A stretch of 64,000 nt of DNA, from positions 1-64,000 of the forward strand of contig DJXS01000112.1 of the NCBI GenBank assembly GCA_002448395.1. Direction: 5' to 3'. The translations under genes and the position numbers were made by a program. The notes below the pieces were generated by a model. It was not told the origin of the DNA, searched no databases, and worked only from the letters and a program-made list of their open reading frames with translations. This document shows positions 51,072 to 59,110 of this stretch, in pieces; the stretch's first letter is position 1, and each line of letters opens with the position of its first letter. This DNA is from Lachnospiraceae bacterium UBA6998 (GTDB lineage: Bacteria > Bacillota > Clostridia > Lachnospirales > Lachnospiraceae).

Positions 51072-52297
51072 TTGCGTTTTCCGCCCTCTGACATCTCGCT
51101 GAGCACTTCCATGGCTGCAGCTTTTTCCTTCGACTCTTTTTCGTCCGGATCTTCTGTCCCGAGCTCAGCATCCATCTCCGCTCTTCTCATCTCCAGAAGC
51201 GGCAGGATCCCCTCTTCATATGTGAAGTCGATGATCGCGGCCAGCGGTATGGCGAGCAGGATTCCCACTACGCCGAAAATATTGCCGAAGAGAACGATTG
51301 AGCACAGGATCAGCAGTCCCGAGACCCCGAGAGAATCCCCGAACAGCTTGGGCTTGATCACATACCCGTCAAGAGTCTGCAGAATCGCTGTAAATGCAAG
51401 GAACATGAGCGCATGCCACGGATTGACCAGCAGCAGGATAAATCCGCCGATCACCGCTCCGATGACCGGTCCGAAACTCGGGATCAGGTTTGTGACACCG
51501 CAGACGACAGAAACCAGACCTACATACTGCATTCCGCAGATCGCCATGAAGACCGCGTTTGCGCCGCCCACTATGACGCCGTCAAGAAGTGAAAACACGA
51601 TATAGCGAACCAGAATATTGTTGCATCGCGACATGAAATTCAGCACGATATCATACCACTTCTGCGAAAGGAGCGATCTCATCAGGCGTCTGCTCCCGGT
51701 TTTGATCGAATCTTTGGCAAGAAGAAGATAGATGGACAAAATCGACGCGATCAGCAGACTAAAGATCGTCCTTCCGATATTCGCTGAAGTACTGAGGATT
51801 CGCCTCAATGAAGTGCTCAGAAACTGGGAAGCTGTTCTGAGCAGATCCTCCGGAGATCCCATCATACTCTCCAGCTGCGAACCGATATCGAATGCCCCTA
51901 TGTTCAGGCTCTGGATCAGCAGATTCAGCCTGGCGATATAGTTGTCCATGTTGCTGACCAGCAGCAAAATGCTCTCGATCAGCTGAGGGACCAGCATAAA
52001 CAGAAGCGCAGACAGGAACAGGAGCACCAGGATCATTCCCAGAAATACGGAGAGCGTCCATTTCAGGTTCTCGCTCCGCAGTTTCTTAAAGACATTCTTT
52101 TGAAGCCAGGTCGCCAGCGGATTGACCAGATACGCGATCACGCCCCCGTAAAAAATGGGCATGAAGTATCCGCCGACATTCCTGAGAAAGTCGTTTATCA
52201 CCCCAAGATTGGTCAGGGCCACATAGCTCACAACGCCGATCACGATCGCAACGGCATTGTTATACCATTTTTTATTTCTGAACTTGTCCTTTTTCAT
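51068..52297 (-). CDS. AI-2E family transporter
   Basis: The 409-residue membrane protein has about eight helices. Family features are GGVIAYLVNPLATWLQK near the start and the C-terminal FGPVIGAVIGGFILLLVNPW and GYVIKPKLFGDSLGVS. Some members export Na in exchange for H or carry signalling molecules; this one is not assigned. A charged Glu/Lys cytoplasmic tail follows. The ribosome binding site is weak. It is coupled to trmD. Confidence 0.9.
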   Translation of the reverse strand: MKKDKFRNKKWYNNAVAIVIGVVSYVALTNLGVINDFLRNVGGYFMPIFYGGVIAYLVNPLATWLQKNVFKKLRSENLKWTLSVFLGMILVLLFLSALLFMLVPQLIESILLLVSNMDNYIARLNLLIQSLNIGAFDIGSQLESMMGSPEDLLRTASQFLSTSLRRILSTSANIGRTIFSLLIASILSIYLLLAKDSIKTGSRRLMRSLLSQKWYDIVLNFMSRCNNILVRYIVFSLLDGVIVGGANAVFMAICGMQYVGLVSVVCGVTNLIPSFGPVIGAVIGGFILLLVNPWHALMFLAFTAILQTLDGYVIKPKLFGDSLGVSGLLILCSIVLFGNIFGVVGILLAIPLAAIIDFTYEEGILPLLEMRRAEMDAELGTEDPDEKESKEKAAAMEVLSEMSEGGKRK

Positions 52298-52362
52298 CGC
52301 CTAACCGTATCTTTGTCAAAATACTGTGCTGCCAGTCAGTCCGTCAGATTCCGCGCCGGGAA

Positions 52363-53565
52363 TCAGTTGTTCGTATAGTTGTCGAAGTATCCCTGCACCA
52401 GAACAACAGGAGTTCCCTTGTCGCCGGAACCGCTCGTCAGATCGCAAAGAGATCCGATCAGGTCTGTCAGCTGGCGGGGAGTTGTTCCCTGGGAAGCCAT
52501 GCTGCCCTTGAGATCAGCGTCTTTCTTGCGGATGCTGTCAGAGATCGCTGCCTTAAGTTCCTCTCCGGACAGGTGCTTGTAATCATTGTCCGCAAGGTAT
52601 TTGAGCTTAAGCTCGTTGGGCGTTCCGATCAGTCCGTCTGTGAAGAAAGGAGAAACTACCGGATCGGCCAGCTCCCAAATCTTACCCTGGGGATCCTTGA
52701 ACGCGCCGTCGCCGTATACCATGACTTCCACATGCTTGCCGGTCGCTTTAAGGACTCTCTCCTGGATATCAAGTACGAGCCCTCTTGCCTGTCTGGGGAA
52801 GAGTTTCACCTTGTCCTCTGTGGACTTATTGGAACCCAGAAGGCCGTACAGTTCGTTGCATCCGCTTCCGTTAACAGGTGCGTTCATGATCTCGTCGAGG
52901 CTGCATACCGCCTTGGCGCCGTTCGCCAGAAGGATCCTCTTGGTGCGCTTTCTGGTGTGAATATCGCAGTTGAGAATATGATCCGCATACTCCAGGATCG
53001 CCTTGGGCTGGTTGGCGAAGATGATCTCGCACTCCGCGCCGCACTCACGGATAAGGTTTCCGTAGTACTCTACATAATCGACGCCGGTGAATTCATGCTT
53101 GTTGACGCCGAAGAGCTCTCTGTATTTTGCCAAAGTCAGAACGTCGCTGTAAGGGTTAACGCCCGCCTCATCGATCTTGTCGAGGCTCACCAGCTCATTT
53201 CCCACTTCATCAGAAGGATAGCTGAGCATCAGAACAACTTTCTTCGCGCCCATTGCGATTCCGCGCAGGCAGATCGCGAATCTGTTGCGGGAAAGGATCG
53301 GGAAGATAACGCCGATCGTGCCGCCGCCGAGTTTCTTCTTAACATCCTCCGCAATATCTTCAACAGTGCAGTAATTGCCCTGTGCCCTTGCGACAATAGA
53401 CTCCGTGACTGCGATGACATCGCGGTCCCTGAGCTCAAATCCTTCGCTCTCCGCCGCCTGCAGCACGCTCTCTGTCACGATCACGCCCAGGTCGTCCCCG
53501 GTCCTGATGATCGGGCAGCGAATGCCTCTGGATACTGTGCCTACTCTGCGTTCTGATTTACTCAT
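52363..53565 (-). CDS. CofE-like (coenzyme F420-0:L-glutamate ligase family) protein
   Basis: The 400-residue protein has the F420-ligase fold: IRCPIIRTGDDLGVIV (near residue 15), LRDRDVIAVTESIVARAQGN (shared with CofE) and GTIGVIFPILSRNRFAICLRG. The second half (about residues 270-380) has EVMVYGDGAFKDPQGKIWELADP. No F420 genes are here and Clostridia generally do not make F420, so the substrate must be different, perhaps another gamma-glutamyl acceptor. The ATG follows AGGAG. It is a single gene. Confidence 0.82.
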   Translation of the reverse strand: MSKSERRVGTVSRGIRCPIIRTGDDLGVIVTESVLQAAESEGFELRDRDVIAVTESIVARAQGNYCTVEDIAEDVKKKLGGGTIGVIFPILSRNRFAICLRGIAMGAKKVVLMLSYPSDEVGNELVSLDKIDEAGVNPYSDVLTLAKYRELFGVNKHEFTGVDYVEYYGNLIRECGAECEIIFANQPKAILEYADHILNCDIHTRKRTKRILLANGAKAVCSLDEIMNAPVNGSGCNELYGLLGSNKSTEDKVKLFPRQARGLVLDIQERVLKATGKHVEVMVYGDGAFKDPQGKIWELADPVVSPFFTDGLIGTPNELKLKYLADNDYKHLSGEELKAAISDSIRKKDADLKGSMASQGTTPRQLTDLIGSLCDLTSGSGDKGTPVVLVQGYFDNYTNN

Positions 53566-53679
53566 GTGCTCGATTCTCCTTTATCTAAACCAATTTGCAG
53601 GATCGCTACTCCCCAAAATCCCATTAAATTATAAGGTCTTCACTTTCATTCTGCAATGGGCAAAAGCGGGGATGAAGCG

Positions 53680-54831
53680 TCACTCCTCCGCAAAATCGGT
53701 ATCCATAGCGACATGAAGCGTATAATCAGGAAATTCTTTCTGCACATCAGCGACAGCTTCTTTGTAAACAGCTCTGCGGTCTTTTGCCGCAAGGCTGACC
53801 ACAATATCAAAGCGCATTGCTTTTTCTTCCTTGACCAAATAGAAGCCGTGGATCTGCTTCACATCCGGATGAGCAAAGACGATCTCCCTGACACGGCGCT
53901 TCATTTCGATCACTTCTGCATCCCTTGTGTTGACCGAATAGACGCCTATAGCTGTCAGCGCGACACGGTGCTTCTTGTAAACCGCCATCTGGATCTTGCG
54001 GATCAGCAGGTCCAGCTGATCTGCGGTATATGTGTCAGGAACTTCAATGTGAATAGAGCCGTTCCAGGCGTCCGGGCCGTAGTTGTTGAGCACCAGGTCG
54101 TAGGCTCCCTGCACGTCAGGGAAGCTCGTGACGGTGCGCTTGATCTCTCTGGCAAGTTCCGGGTCATTCTGCTCTCCCAGGATCTTCGAGATCGTATCCT
54201 GAAGCATTTCGATACCGGACTTGATGATCACGACAGAGATGATCGCGCCGAGCCACGCTTCCAGTGATATGTGGAAGATCATGAAAACACCTGCGGCGAC
54301 CAGCGTGGACGCGGAAATAATCGAGTCAAGCGTAGCATCTTCACCTGAATTGATCAGAGAATCCGAGTTTACCTTTTCGCCAACACTCTTGACATAGCGG
54401 CCGAGAAGCACCTTTACTACTACGGCGACTGCAACGATGATCAGAGAAATTGTATTATACTCCGGTGTCTCCGGGTGAAGGATCTGCTTGACAGATTCCA
54501 CAAAAGAAGTGATACCAGCGTAAAGAACGATTACAGAAATGATCATTGCGCTGAGATATTCAATGCGGCCATAACCGAAGGGATGCTTCTTGTCCGGCTC
54601 TTTCCCTGCAAGCTTTGTACCGACGATTGTGATCAGAGAGCTTCCTGCGTCAGAGATGTTGTTCACTGCGTCAAGCACTATAGCGATGGAATGCGTCATG
54701 ATTCCGATCACAGCTTTGAAAGCAGCCAGAAAAACATTGGCGATGATTCCGATGATGCTGGTTCTGATAATGGTCTTCTCGCGGGATGAATCGCTGTTGT
54801 TTGTCTTCTCCATTTCGTAAATGCCGCTCAT
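53680..54831 (-). CDS. Cation diffusion facilitator metal exporter, second copy
   Basis: The 383-residue CDF protein has helix 2 motif LDAVNNISDAGSS, HPFGYGRIEYLSA and helix 5 SGEDATLDSIISAS. Again this is NxxxD with DxxxD, as in the CDF gene at 19873, pointing to Mn(II) or a related metal. The C-terminal domain extends through GVYSVNTRD and IHGFYLVKEEKAMRFD, with an extra ferredoxin-like tail of about 90 residues. The ATG follows AGGTGG. The two CDF proteins are clearly diverged paralogues. Confidence 0.9.
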   Translation of the reverse strand: MSGIYEMEKTNNSDSSREKTIIRTSIIGIIANVFLAAFKAVIGIMTHSIAIVLDAVNNISDAGSSLITIVGTKLAGKEPDKKHPFGYGRIEYLSAMIISVIVLYAGITSFVESVKQILHPETPEYNTISLIIVAVAVVVKVLLGRYVKSVGEKVNSDSLINSGEDATLDSIISASTLVAAGVFMIFHISLEAWLGAIISVVIIKSGIEMLQDTISKILGEQNDPELAREIKRTVTSFPDVQGAYDLVLNNYGPDAWNGSIHIEVPDTYTADQLDLLIRKIQMAVYKKHRVALTAIGVYSVNTRDAEVIEMKRRVREIVFAHPDVKQIHGFYLVKEEKAMRFDIVVSLAAKDRRAVYKEAVADVQKEFPDYTLHVAMDTDFAEE

Positions 54832-54929
54832 ATATCCACCTCTCTTATTTATATTTTGCGCAATTGAATTGTATCATTCGCCATAATATTTGTAAAGTAC
54901 TTCAAATGAAAATATTTTTCAAAAAAGAC

Positions 54930-54958
54930 TTGCAATTCCCCCCGCAACCATATATAAT
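54930..54958 (+). promoter_or_regulatory. Promoter for tRNA-Pro
   Basis: TTGCAA (54930-54935), 17 bases, TATAAT (54953-54958). The tRNA begins 40 bases downstream. Confidence 0.7.
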
Positions 54959-54998
54959 AGCATTTGCCTGTTGAAAAACAGGTACTTCGAAAGAAGAT

Positions 54999-55072
54999 CG
55001 GGGTGTAGCGCAGCTGGCTAGCGCACTTCGTTAGGGACGAAGGGGTCGTGGGTTCGAATCCCGTCACTCCGA
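54999..55072 (+). tRNA. tRNA-Pro (anticodon AGG)
   Basis: A complete cloverleaf of 74 bases. The acceptor stem runs CGGGGTG with CACTCCG, with C1-G72 and A73 as in proline tRNAs. The D-arm has GCGC/GCGC, the anticodon stem CTTCG/CGAAG encloses loop TTAGGGA, and the T-loop is TTCGAAT. The anticodon is at 55033-55035 (AGG). A34 is uncommon in bacterial proline tRNAs. CCA is not encoded. Confidence 0.95.
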
Positions 55073-55080
55073 TGAAAGAG

Positions 55081-55114
55081 AAAGCTCGTAAACGAAATGT
55101 TTACGAGCTTTTTT
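55081..55114 (+). terminator. Terminator after tRNA-Pro
   Basis: A 13-bp perfect stem (55081-55093 with 55099-55111), a five-base loop and a T-run. Confidence 0.9.
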
Positions 55115-55170
55115 CTTTGAGCCGTGAAGGCAAAAATCAGGACTACTGTCTGAATCACCACAGACTCATT

Positions 55171-56463
55171 TTAGATCGTCGTGACGCTGTCGTGATATTC
55201 GATCTCTTCCTTCCCTGTGATCCGCACATTCCTTACAGTGAGATTTTCGACTGCGGTCTGATCGCACTGCGCGTTCACAGCCGTTATATCCAGATCCTCA
55301 AGAGTTATATTCGACAGATGGTAGTGTTCTTCGTCCGTCTTCACATTGAAATATGTGTCGCACTCAAACCGGCAGTTTCTGATCGTCAGGTCATCTCCCC
55401 TCGATATCGGCATATCCGTCCGTCCCTTATTGTCATAAAACTGCGTCCAGGGGTTGATATTGATGAAATTCGCGGTCTTCCCCTCGATGTTCTCCGCCAG
55501 AATGTGTTCGTAGCACTGCGGAGTATCGGGACGGAACTTCAGCCATAGAAAATTATAGCCTGTAGATACTTTTATATTCCGCATGATGATATTGCTGCTG
55601 TGCACGCTCTCTGAGCCGAAAGTCAGACAGCCGTGGCAGAATCCGTATTCACAGTCCTCGATGATGATCCTCTCGTTGGGCCCGTTTTCCGGCGCAGTGT
55701 CCGCCCATGGTCCCTTTCCTCCCTTCAGGGCTACCGCGTCGTCGTTGACCGCCATGAAGCAGTCCCTGACCAGAACATCGCTGCACGCGTCGATATCGAT
55801 CGCGTCTGTGCTGGGCGCGCCCACCGGCTCGTGAGGTGAGAGCATCCTGCAGCCGATATACTTCACGTGGCTGCACTTGTAGATATGCGTTGTCCAGAAA
55901 GCGGAATTGCGGAAAGTCACTCCCTCAAATCTCACATTCCTGCAGTTCGCCGCAAAGACAAGGCGCGGCCTCTGCTCGTCCTTATTGGTACAGGCGGGAT
56001 TCCATGACCTGCGCAGCCAGAAAGCCTTCCAGAAGCGCAGACCGTTTCCGTCGATGGTGCCTTCTCCCGTGATCGAGAACCCGTCCAGGCCTGCCGCGTT
56101 GATCAGCGCGGGATAATAGAGACAGCTCTCCCCCTCGATCCTGGTCTCACACAGCGGGTAATCCAGGATATCGTCGCTGCCCATAAGAACAGCTCCCCGT
56201 TCGATCCGAAGATGTGTGCCCTGCTTACAATACAGCGCTCCCGTCAGAAAAGTCCCGCCGGATACGACAATAGTTCCGCCGCCCTCATCGCTCGCCCGGT
56301 CGATCAGCGCCTGCAGTTTCTGAGTCTGCAGAGTTCCGTCATCCCTGATCCCGTGCTCTGTGACCCTGTATTCTCTGCCTGTCGCGCACACCGGGACCGT
56401 TTGATCGTAAAACCACGGATCGATCGGCGTGCCGTCCGGAAAACAATTGCTCTTCTCTCCCAT
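55171..56463 (-). CDS. Glycoside hydrolase family 28 (polygalacturonase-like)
   Basis: The 430-residue right-handed beta-helix enzyme has the GH28 catalytic pattern: STDAIDIDACSDVLVRDC (first Asp), NDDAVALKGGKG (two Asp) and GFCHGCLTFGSE (His). No signal peptide is visible, so it is probably cytosolic and acts on imported pectic oligomers. The start at 56463 has GGGGGAG upstream; a longer frame overlaps the SGNH gene. It lies 22 bases downstream of that lipoprotein gene, forming a two-gene unit. Confidence 0.9.
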   Translation of the reverse strand: MGEKSNCFPDGTPIDPWFYDQTVPVCATGREYRVTEHGIRDDGTLQTQKLQALIDRASDEGGGTIVVSGGTFLTGALYCKQGTHLRIERGAVLMGSDDILDYPLCETRIEGESCLYYPALINAAGLDGFSITGEGTIDGNGLRFWKAFWLRRSWNPACTNKDEQRPRLVFAANCRNVRFEGVTFRNSAFWTTHIYKCSHVKYIGCRMLSPHEPVGAPSTDAIDIDACSDVLVRDCFMAVNDDAVALKGGKGPWADTAPENGPNERIIIEDCEYGFCHGCLTFGSESVHSSNIIMRNIKVSTGYNFLWLKFRPDTPQCYEHILAENIEGKTANFININPWTQFYDNKGRTDMPISRGDDLTIRNCRFECDTYFNVKTDEEHYHLSNITLEDLDITAVNAQCDQTAVENLTVRNVRITGKEEIEYHDSVTTI

Positions 56464-56485
56464 CTTCTCCCCCTTTTCTGAGCTG

Positions 56486-57319
56486 TTACCAATACCCCAA
56501 TTCTTTTCCTTTTTCATATACCCCATGCGCAAGGGCGGTATATCCCGCCTCATTGAGGTGCGTGTTGTCGATCCACGGGTTCCGCAGCTGCAGGGAAATA
56601 CATCCGCTTTTCGCCCTCATGTAATCAGTCTCTGTCCTCCTGAGCCCATTTATCTGAAGTCCGTGCTCGATCAGGTATTTCCTTCCATTAAAGAGGTGCT
56701 CTCCGAACTCCTTCTCAAACTCCTCCTCGTACCAGGTATTTTCCAGTCCCACCGGTTCCGTCGTATACCCCCAGATCTGTTCGAAGTCATTCGGGTCGTC
56801 CGTGGAACTTATGATGATATAGCGGTCCGTACCGGCTTTCGAGATCAGTTTGCGATACTGGCGGATCAGCTGTCCCAGATTAATCCAGCCGCCGTTGTCT
56901 CCCATCTGGATCACGAGGATATCCTCCTCCTGGCTGCCATAGGCGGCACTCCGTTTCAGGATATCCACGCTGTCCTCCCCTCCGACGCCCAGATTTCTGA
57001 CAGGGATACCCGTCAGTTCCTCCAGCACATCCGGATAGGTCAGTCCGTCGCTCCCATAGCCCTCAGTAATGGAATCTCCCCAGCAGTTGATCTCCTCTGT
57101 GTTCATATTGTTCTCCTCAAGATAGGCGGGATGCTCCGTCGCGTATTCGTACGAATATTCATTTGTATATCCTATCTCACTCGAGCTGTCATACCCGGCC
57201 TCTTCGGATTCGTATACCTGATTCGGCGGTTTCTCTCCGCCTGCCGCGGAGCCTGCTCCGCAGGAGTTCAGTACAAGCGCTGCCGCTGCAAGAGTCAGCA
57301 CGATCAAACCTTTCCTCAT
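56486..57319 (-). CDS. SGNH/GDSL-type hydrolase lipoprotein
   Basis: The 277-residue lipoprotein has lipobox LVLNSC in its signal peptide. A Tyr/Glu/Ser-rich stalk (about residues 35-72) leads to the SGNH fold: CWGDSITEGYGSDG with the nucleophile Ser, GVGGEDSVD, MGDNGGW and DNTHLNEAGY with the catalytic Asp and His. It is likely a surface esterase, and the GH28 neighbour suggests removal of acetyl groups from pectin, which is inference. Upstream are 142 bases to rplT with a terminator. Confidence 0.85.
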   Translation of the reverse strand: MRKGLIVLTLAAAALVLNSCGAGSAAGGEKPPNQVYESEEAGYDSSSEIGYTNEYSYEYATEHPAYLEENNMNTEEINCWGDSITEGYGSDGLTYPDVLEELTGIPVRNLGVGGEDSVDILKRSAAYGSQEEDILVIQMGDNGGWINLGQLIRQYRKLISKAGTDRYIIISSTDDPNDFEQIWGYTTEPVGLENTWYEEEFEKEFGEHLFNGRKYLIEHGLQINGLRRTETDYMRAKSGCISLQLRNPWIDNTHLNEAGYTALAHGVYEKGKELGYW

Positions 57320-57397
57320 AATCTGCCCCAGTCAAATAATCACACCGCGTCTATGTCACGACTTTACGGTGTATAGATCATCGAAACAATACAGCAG

Positions 57398-57437
57398 CAA
57401 AAAAAACTGCCGCTTATACTATAATAAGCGACAGTTT
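57398..57437 (-). terminator. Terminator after rplT
   Basis: A stem of six plus seven base pairs with one mismatch (57404-57417 with 57424-57437) is followed on the minus strand by a long T-run. Confidence 0.88.
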
Positions 57438-57461
57438 CCATTATTTCTAACATTATTTCAA

Positions 57462-57818
57462 TTATGCGATCGCTTTCTTAGCAACCTCAGTGAGTGCTGC
57501 GAAGCCTGCTGCATCGTTGACTGCGAGCTCAGCGAGCATCTTACGGTTGATGTCAACGCCAGCGACCTTGAGGCCGTGCATCATCTGGCTGTAGCTGATG
57601 CCGTTCATTCTGGCTGCAGCGTTGATACGAACGATCCAAAGGGATCTCATCTCTCTCTTCTTCTGCTTTCTGCCTGCGAATGCAGATGTAAGAGCACGCA
57701 TAACGGACTGCTTGGCAATTCTATACTGCTTGGACCTGGCTCCTCTGTAGCCCTTGGCAAGCTTTAATACTCTGTTGTGTTTCTTTCTCGCATTAAGAGC
57801 GCCTTTAATTCTGGCCAT
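57462..57818 (-). CDS. rplT: 50S ribosomal protein L20
   Basis: The 118-residue protein begins [20 protein letters not shown] and contains [20 protein letters not shown], matching L20 along its full length. L20 binds 23S rRNA early in assembly and also represses its own operon. It is the last gene of infC-rpmI-rplT. Confidence 0.97.
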   Translation of the reverse strand: MARIKGALNARKKHNRVLKLAKGYRGARSKQYRIAKQSVMRALTSAFAGRKQKKREMRSLWIVRINAAARMNGISYSQMMHGLKVAGVDINRKMLAELAVNDAAGFAALTEVAKKAIA

Positions 57819-57904
57819 TTTATCTATCCTCCATTATATGTAAGGCACAATTACAATTGTGCGTTTCTTCGTAATTCGAATCCGTTCTTCATGCACCTGT
57901 CTAA

Positions 57905-58102
57905 TTACAGATAAGGCATGATCTTCTTCATTGTCTTGATGTTGGTAGCGTCCGCCAGAATAGGCTTTCTGAGGTTTCTCTTCCTCTTTGTGGACTTCTT
58001 GGTCAGGATGTGGCGCTTATTGGCTTTAAATCTCATAAGTTTGCCGGAGCCTGTCAGTTTGAAGCGCTTTGCAGCAGCTCTCTTAGTTTTCATCTTGGGC
58101 AT
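57905..58102 (-). CDS. rpmI: 50S ribosomal protein L35
   Basis: The 65-residue protein begins [19 protein letters not shown] after the initiator Met and is the normal length for L35. The start at 58102 follows AAAGGAGGTAAATAGA; a longer in-frame extension to 58216 is not part of the family. Confidence 0.97.
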   Translation of the reverse strand: MPKMKTKRAAAKRFKLTGSGKLMRFKANKRHILTKKSTKRKRNLRKPILADATNIKTMKKIMPYL

Positions 58103-58333
58103 TCTATTTACCTCCTTTGCCAAACGTGGATCATCGTCCACATCCGGATCACGCTTTTGGCATGTCCGGAAAATGTCTGCGGCGTTACGGACACAGACTT
58201 CTGAGTGAAAGTCCAAAGTCTTTCACTGTTGATTGCGGTTCTGTTTCTGTCATAAAACCCCCTGACAGAACTCTATTCAAACCGGCTGCGAATATCACGC
58301 AGTTATCTTTAAGTCCCGGAACCGGTCCTTAGA
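58103..58333 (-). promoter_or_regulatory. Structured spacer between infC and rpmI, possible L20 control site
   Basis: The 231-base spacer holds two clear inverted repeats: 58204-58211 with 58220-58227, and 58245-58252 with 58263-58270. A third, longer-range pair lies near 58160 and 58190. No T-run follows, so these are not terminators. In other bacteria L20 binds mRNA structures that mimic its rRNA site in this operon, so a translational control role is plausible. Confidence 0.45.
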
Positions 58334-58855
58334 TCACTGCTTCTTGCCGGCAAGAAACATGGTAAGGCTTCTTCCTTCTACCTTCGGGGTCTTGTCAACC
58401 ATAGCGCAGTCCTTAAGCGCATCCGCGAAATCCGTGAGGATATGGGCGCTCTGCTGCATATGGGCCATTTCACGTCCGCGGAAACGAAGTGTTACTTTCA
58501 CGCGGTCGCCCTTGGTGAGGAACTTCCTTGCAGCGTTGATCTTGGTCTGAAGATCATTGGTGTCGATGTTTGGAGACATGCGGATCTCCTTGATCTCGAC
58601 AGTGTGCTGCTTCTTCTTGGCATCCTTCTCTTTTCTGGTCTTTTCATATTTGTACTTGCCATAGTCGATGATCTTGCACACCGGAGGCTTGGCACCGGGA
58701 GAGATCTTGACCAGATCAAGTTCAGCCTCTTCAGCAAGTTTTCTTGCTTCGAGAGCGGACATGATGCCGAGCATCTCGCCGTCGGGGCCGATCACTCGAA
58801 CTTCTCTGTCGCGAATCTGTTCATTAATGAATAAATTGTCGTTAGTGTTTCTGAT
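58334..58855 (-). CDS. infC: Translation initiation factor IF-3 (ATC start)
   Basis: IF-3 checks start-codon pairing and keeps ribosomal subunits apart. The 173-residue protein has the N-domain LFINEQIRDREVRVIGPDGE, a linker rich in Lys, and the C-domain HTVEIKEIRMSPNID and VTLRFRGREMAHM. I place the start at ATC (58855-58853): the SD GGAGG lies eight bases upstream, whereas the GTG at 58870 overlaps that SD. Rare AUU/AUC starts are a known feature of infC and let IF-3 repress its own translation. A terminator-containing leader precedes it. Confidence 0.9.
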   Translation of the reverse strand: MRNTNDNLFINEQIRDREVRVIGPDGEMLGIMSALEARKLAEEAELDLVKISPGAKPPVCKIIDYGKYKYEKTRKEKDAKKKQHTVEIKEIRMSPNIDTNDLQTKINAARKFLTKGDRVKVTLRFRGREMAHMQQSAHILTDFADALKDCAMVDKTPKVEGRSLTMFLAGKKQ

Positions 58856-59056
58856 TGTAGTACCCTCCACAACTTAAGACAAAAGAAAACAGCGGCACAA
58901 TCCGTACCGCTGTCAACAAATCCTGAATCTTGGCGCAGCTCTTTTCTTCCCGAAACAGCTGCCGGATCAAAGATTGGTATTAACCGCAAAAGCTTGCGCC
59001 GTTGGGTGAGAGCGGTAACTCTTCTTTTTTGTACCAATAACGTGTTTTTCACGTAC
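58856..59056 (-). ncRNA. infC operon leader with attenuator (L20-leader type)
   Basis: About 200 bases lie between the promoter and infC. They end in a terminator and contain several potential helices; for example GTACGTG/CACGTTA and CAAGCTTTTGCG-type pairings. The position and layout match L20 leaders of Firmicutes, in which L20 binding favours termination. I have not aligned it to the Rfam model. Confidence 0.65.
58889..58913 (-). terminator. Attenuator terminator upstream of infC
   Basis: A ten-base stem (58889-58898 with 58904-58913, one G-U pair in RNA) is followed on the minus strand by TTTCTTTT, 35 bases before the infC start. Confidence 0.8.
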
Positions 59057-59062
59057 CAAAAT

Positions 59063-59091
59063 ACAATATCACTCAGTCCGCTTACTGTCAA
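59063..59091 (-). promoter_or_regulatory. Promoter for infC-rpmI-rplT
   Basis: On the minus strand a perfect TTGACA (59091-59086), 17 bases, then TATTGT (59068-59063) preceded by TGA (extended -10). Confidence 0.75.
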
Positions 59092-59110
59092 GCGGTAAGT
59101 TTGATTTTTC

